DNA of 64,000 nt, taken from the NCBI GenBank assembly GCA_036784855.1, contig JAZDSV010000034.1, positions 95,323-159,322 of the forward strand, read 5' to 3'. Every line of letters begins with the position of its first letter. Positions within the stretch are counted from its first letter, which is position 1. The position numbers were made by a program, and so were the translations under genes. Shown here in pieces: positions 63,312-64,000 of this stretch. Below the pieces are notes generated by a model. It searched no databases, was not told the origin of the DNA, and worked only from the letters and a program-made list of their open reading frames with translations. The DNA is from Aphelidium insulamus (taxonomy: Eukaryota; Aphelidiomycota; Aphelidea; Aphelidiaceae).

Positions 63312-64000
63312 GATCGTCCGCAAGTATCATGCTTTGTTCTTATTCACTTACTGACACTTTATAGTTGGCGCACCTGGAGCGCGGGAGCCGCCCCACTTTA
63401 TATCAAGATTAGAGCCGTGCAAGTGGCGAAGACAGTGGTGATGGGTGGCTGCGTGGCAGGCAATGATCGTCCGCAAGTATCATGCTTTGTTCTTATTCAC
63501 TCACTGAAACTTTCTAGTTGGCGCACCTGGAGCGCGGGAGCCGCCCCACTTTATATCAAGATTAGAGCCGTGCAAGTGGCGAAGACAGTGGTGATGGGTG
63601 GCTGCGTGGCGCGCAATGATCGTCCGCAAGTATCATGCTTTGTTCTTATTCACTCACTGAAACTTTCTACTTGGCGCACCTGGAGCGCGGGAGCCGCCCC
63701 ACTTTATATCAAGATTAGAGCCGTGCAAGTGGCGAAGACAGTGGTGATGGGTGGCTGCGTGGCGCGCAATGATCGTCCGCAAGTATCATGCTTTGTTCTT
63801 ATTCACTCACTGACACTTTCTAGTTGGCGCACCTGGAGCGCGGGAGCCGCCCCACTTTATATCAAGATTAGAGCCGTGCAAGTGGCGAAGACAGTGGTGA
63901 TGGGTGGCTGCGTGGCGCGCAATGATCGTCCGCAAGTATCATGCTTTTTCTTTTTACTTCACTAACAGTCTCGTAGTTGGCGCACCTGGAGCGCGGGAGC
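63312..64000. repeat. Tandem array of a 153-bp unit, continuing past the right edge
   Basis: Units start at 63312, 63465, 63618, 63771 and 63924 (partial), an exact period of 153 bp. Four full copies are almost identical. Apart from two substitutions at the end of copy 1, every difference falls in one window of about 20-27 bp per copy, between cttattcac and ttggcgcacc. In the plus strand that window ends in ctgacactttctag-like sequence resembling a branch point and 3' splice site, which copy 3 has lost (ctac). The period is a multiple of three, so one frame stays open through the array (51-residue repeat with WRTWSAGAAPLYIKIRAVQV). Coding, spliced non-coding RNA and satellite are all possible. 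Confidence 0.85.

Noticed and set aside
63036-63965. A 309-residue protein across the microsatellite and tandem array
   Set aside because: The first third is microsatellite. The rest stays open simply because the unit length is a multiple of three and one frame has no stop. Kept only as one possibility for the array.
63312-64000. CRISPR-like array
   Set aside because: The repeat is 153 bp with near-identical content and no unique spacers, in a eukaryotic intron-bearing genome.

Overview
The window is nuclear DNA from a compact eukaryotic genome. It holds about 36 protein genes in 64 kb, most of them split by many very short introns of roughly 30-65 nt. Splicing follows gt..ag with a visible CTRAY-type branch point close to the acceptor. 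TAA, TAG and TGA all act as stops. A family-A mitochondrial DNA polymerase (POLG), ORMDL, copine, a MUN-domain protein and a ciliary IFT-B subunit (IFT57) point to a flagellated opisthokont: an early-diverging fungus or relative, or a unicellular relative of animals. A cobalamin-handling MMAA GTPase and a histidine ammonia-lyase argue against a typical higher fungus. This assignment is inferred from gene content only.

Layout. 1-5.2 kb: an unidentified gene running off the left edge, SPT20 (SAGA) and an oxysterol-binding protein. 5.3-11.6 kb: PPIP5K/VIP1, ECH1 and IFT57. 11.7-18.6 kb: a head-to-head pair of replication genes, RFC1 (nuclear clamp loader) and POLG, with 25 bp between start codons. 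18.7-28.7 kb: prefoldin 6, a mitochondrial carrier, a membrane-anchored inhibitor-I9 protein, ARP5 (INO80), histidine ammonia-lyase, an unknown membrane protein and a dicarboxylate-carrier homologue. 29.6-37.2 kb: a histidine phosphatase, cyclophilin-40, a TFIIIC zinc-finger/propeller subunit, MMAA and ribosomal protein eS10. 37.5-50.7 kb: an unknown membrane protein, an SLX1-like GIY-YIG protein, ORMDL, a SENP/Ulp SUMO protease, a MUN-domain protein, an unknown secreted protein and a GDP-fucose transporter. 50.7-60.6 kb: a small hypothetical gene, a disordered secreted protein, a monoacylglycerol-lipase-like hydrolase, CHMP7, an AN1 zinc-finger protein, an RPA-interacting-protein-like gene, TIM17 and a copine. 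60.7-64 kb: a Gln-rich gene, a 1.4-kb stretch without a recognisable gene, a strong TATA element, a long microsatellite and a 153-bp tandem array running off the right edge.

The genes are mostly conserved housekeeping functions, not a biosynthetic or defence cluster. Mitochondrial functions (POLG, TIM17, two carriers, MMAA, probably ECH1) and nuclear transcription or chromatin functions (SPT20, ARP5, TFIIIC, SUMO protease) recur, but nothing shows that neighbours are co-regulated beyond shared divergent promoters.

The most unusual observations are: (i) at least eight introns whose reading frame and homologue alignment require a GC-AG donor; (ii) divergent gene pairs with only 23-25 bp between start codons; (iii) the terminal 153-bp tandem array, whose copies differ almost only inside one short intron-like segment; (iv) a 421-nt intron in the cyclophilin-40 gene made largely of an ATGT repeat; and (v) an SLX1-like nuclease domain joined to an unfamiliar C-terminus in place of the expected zinc-binding domain. 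Homology calls come from recognising motifs by eye; no database search was run.
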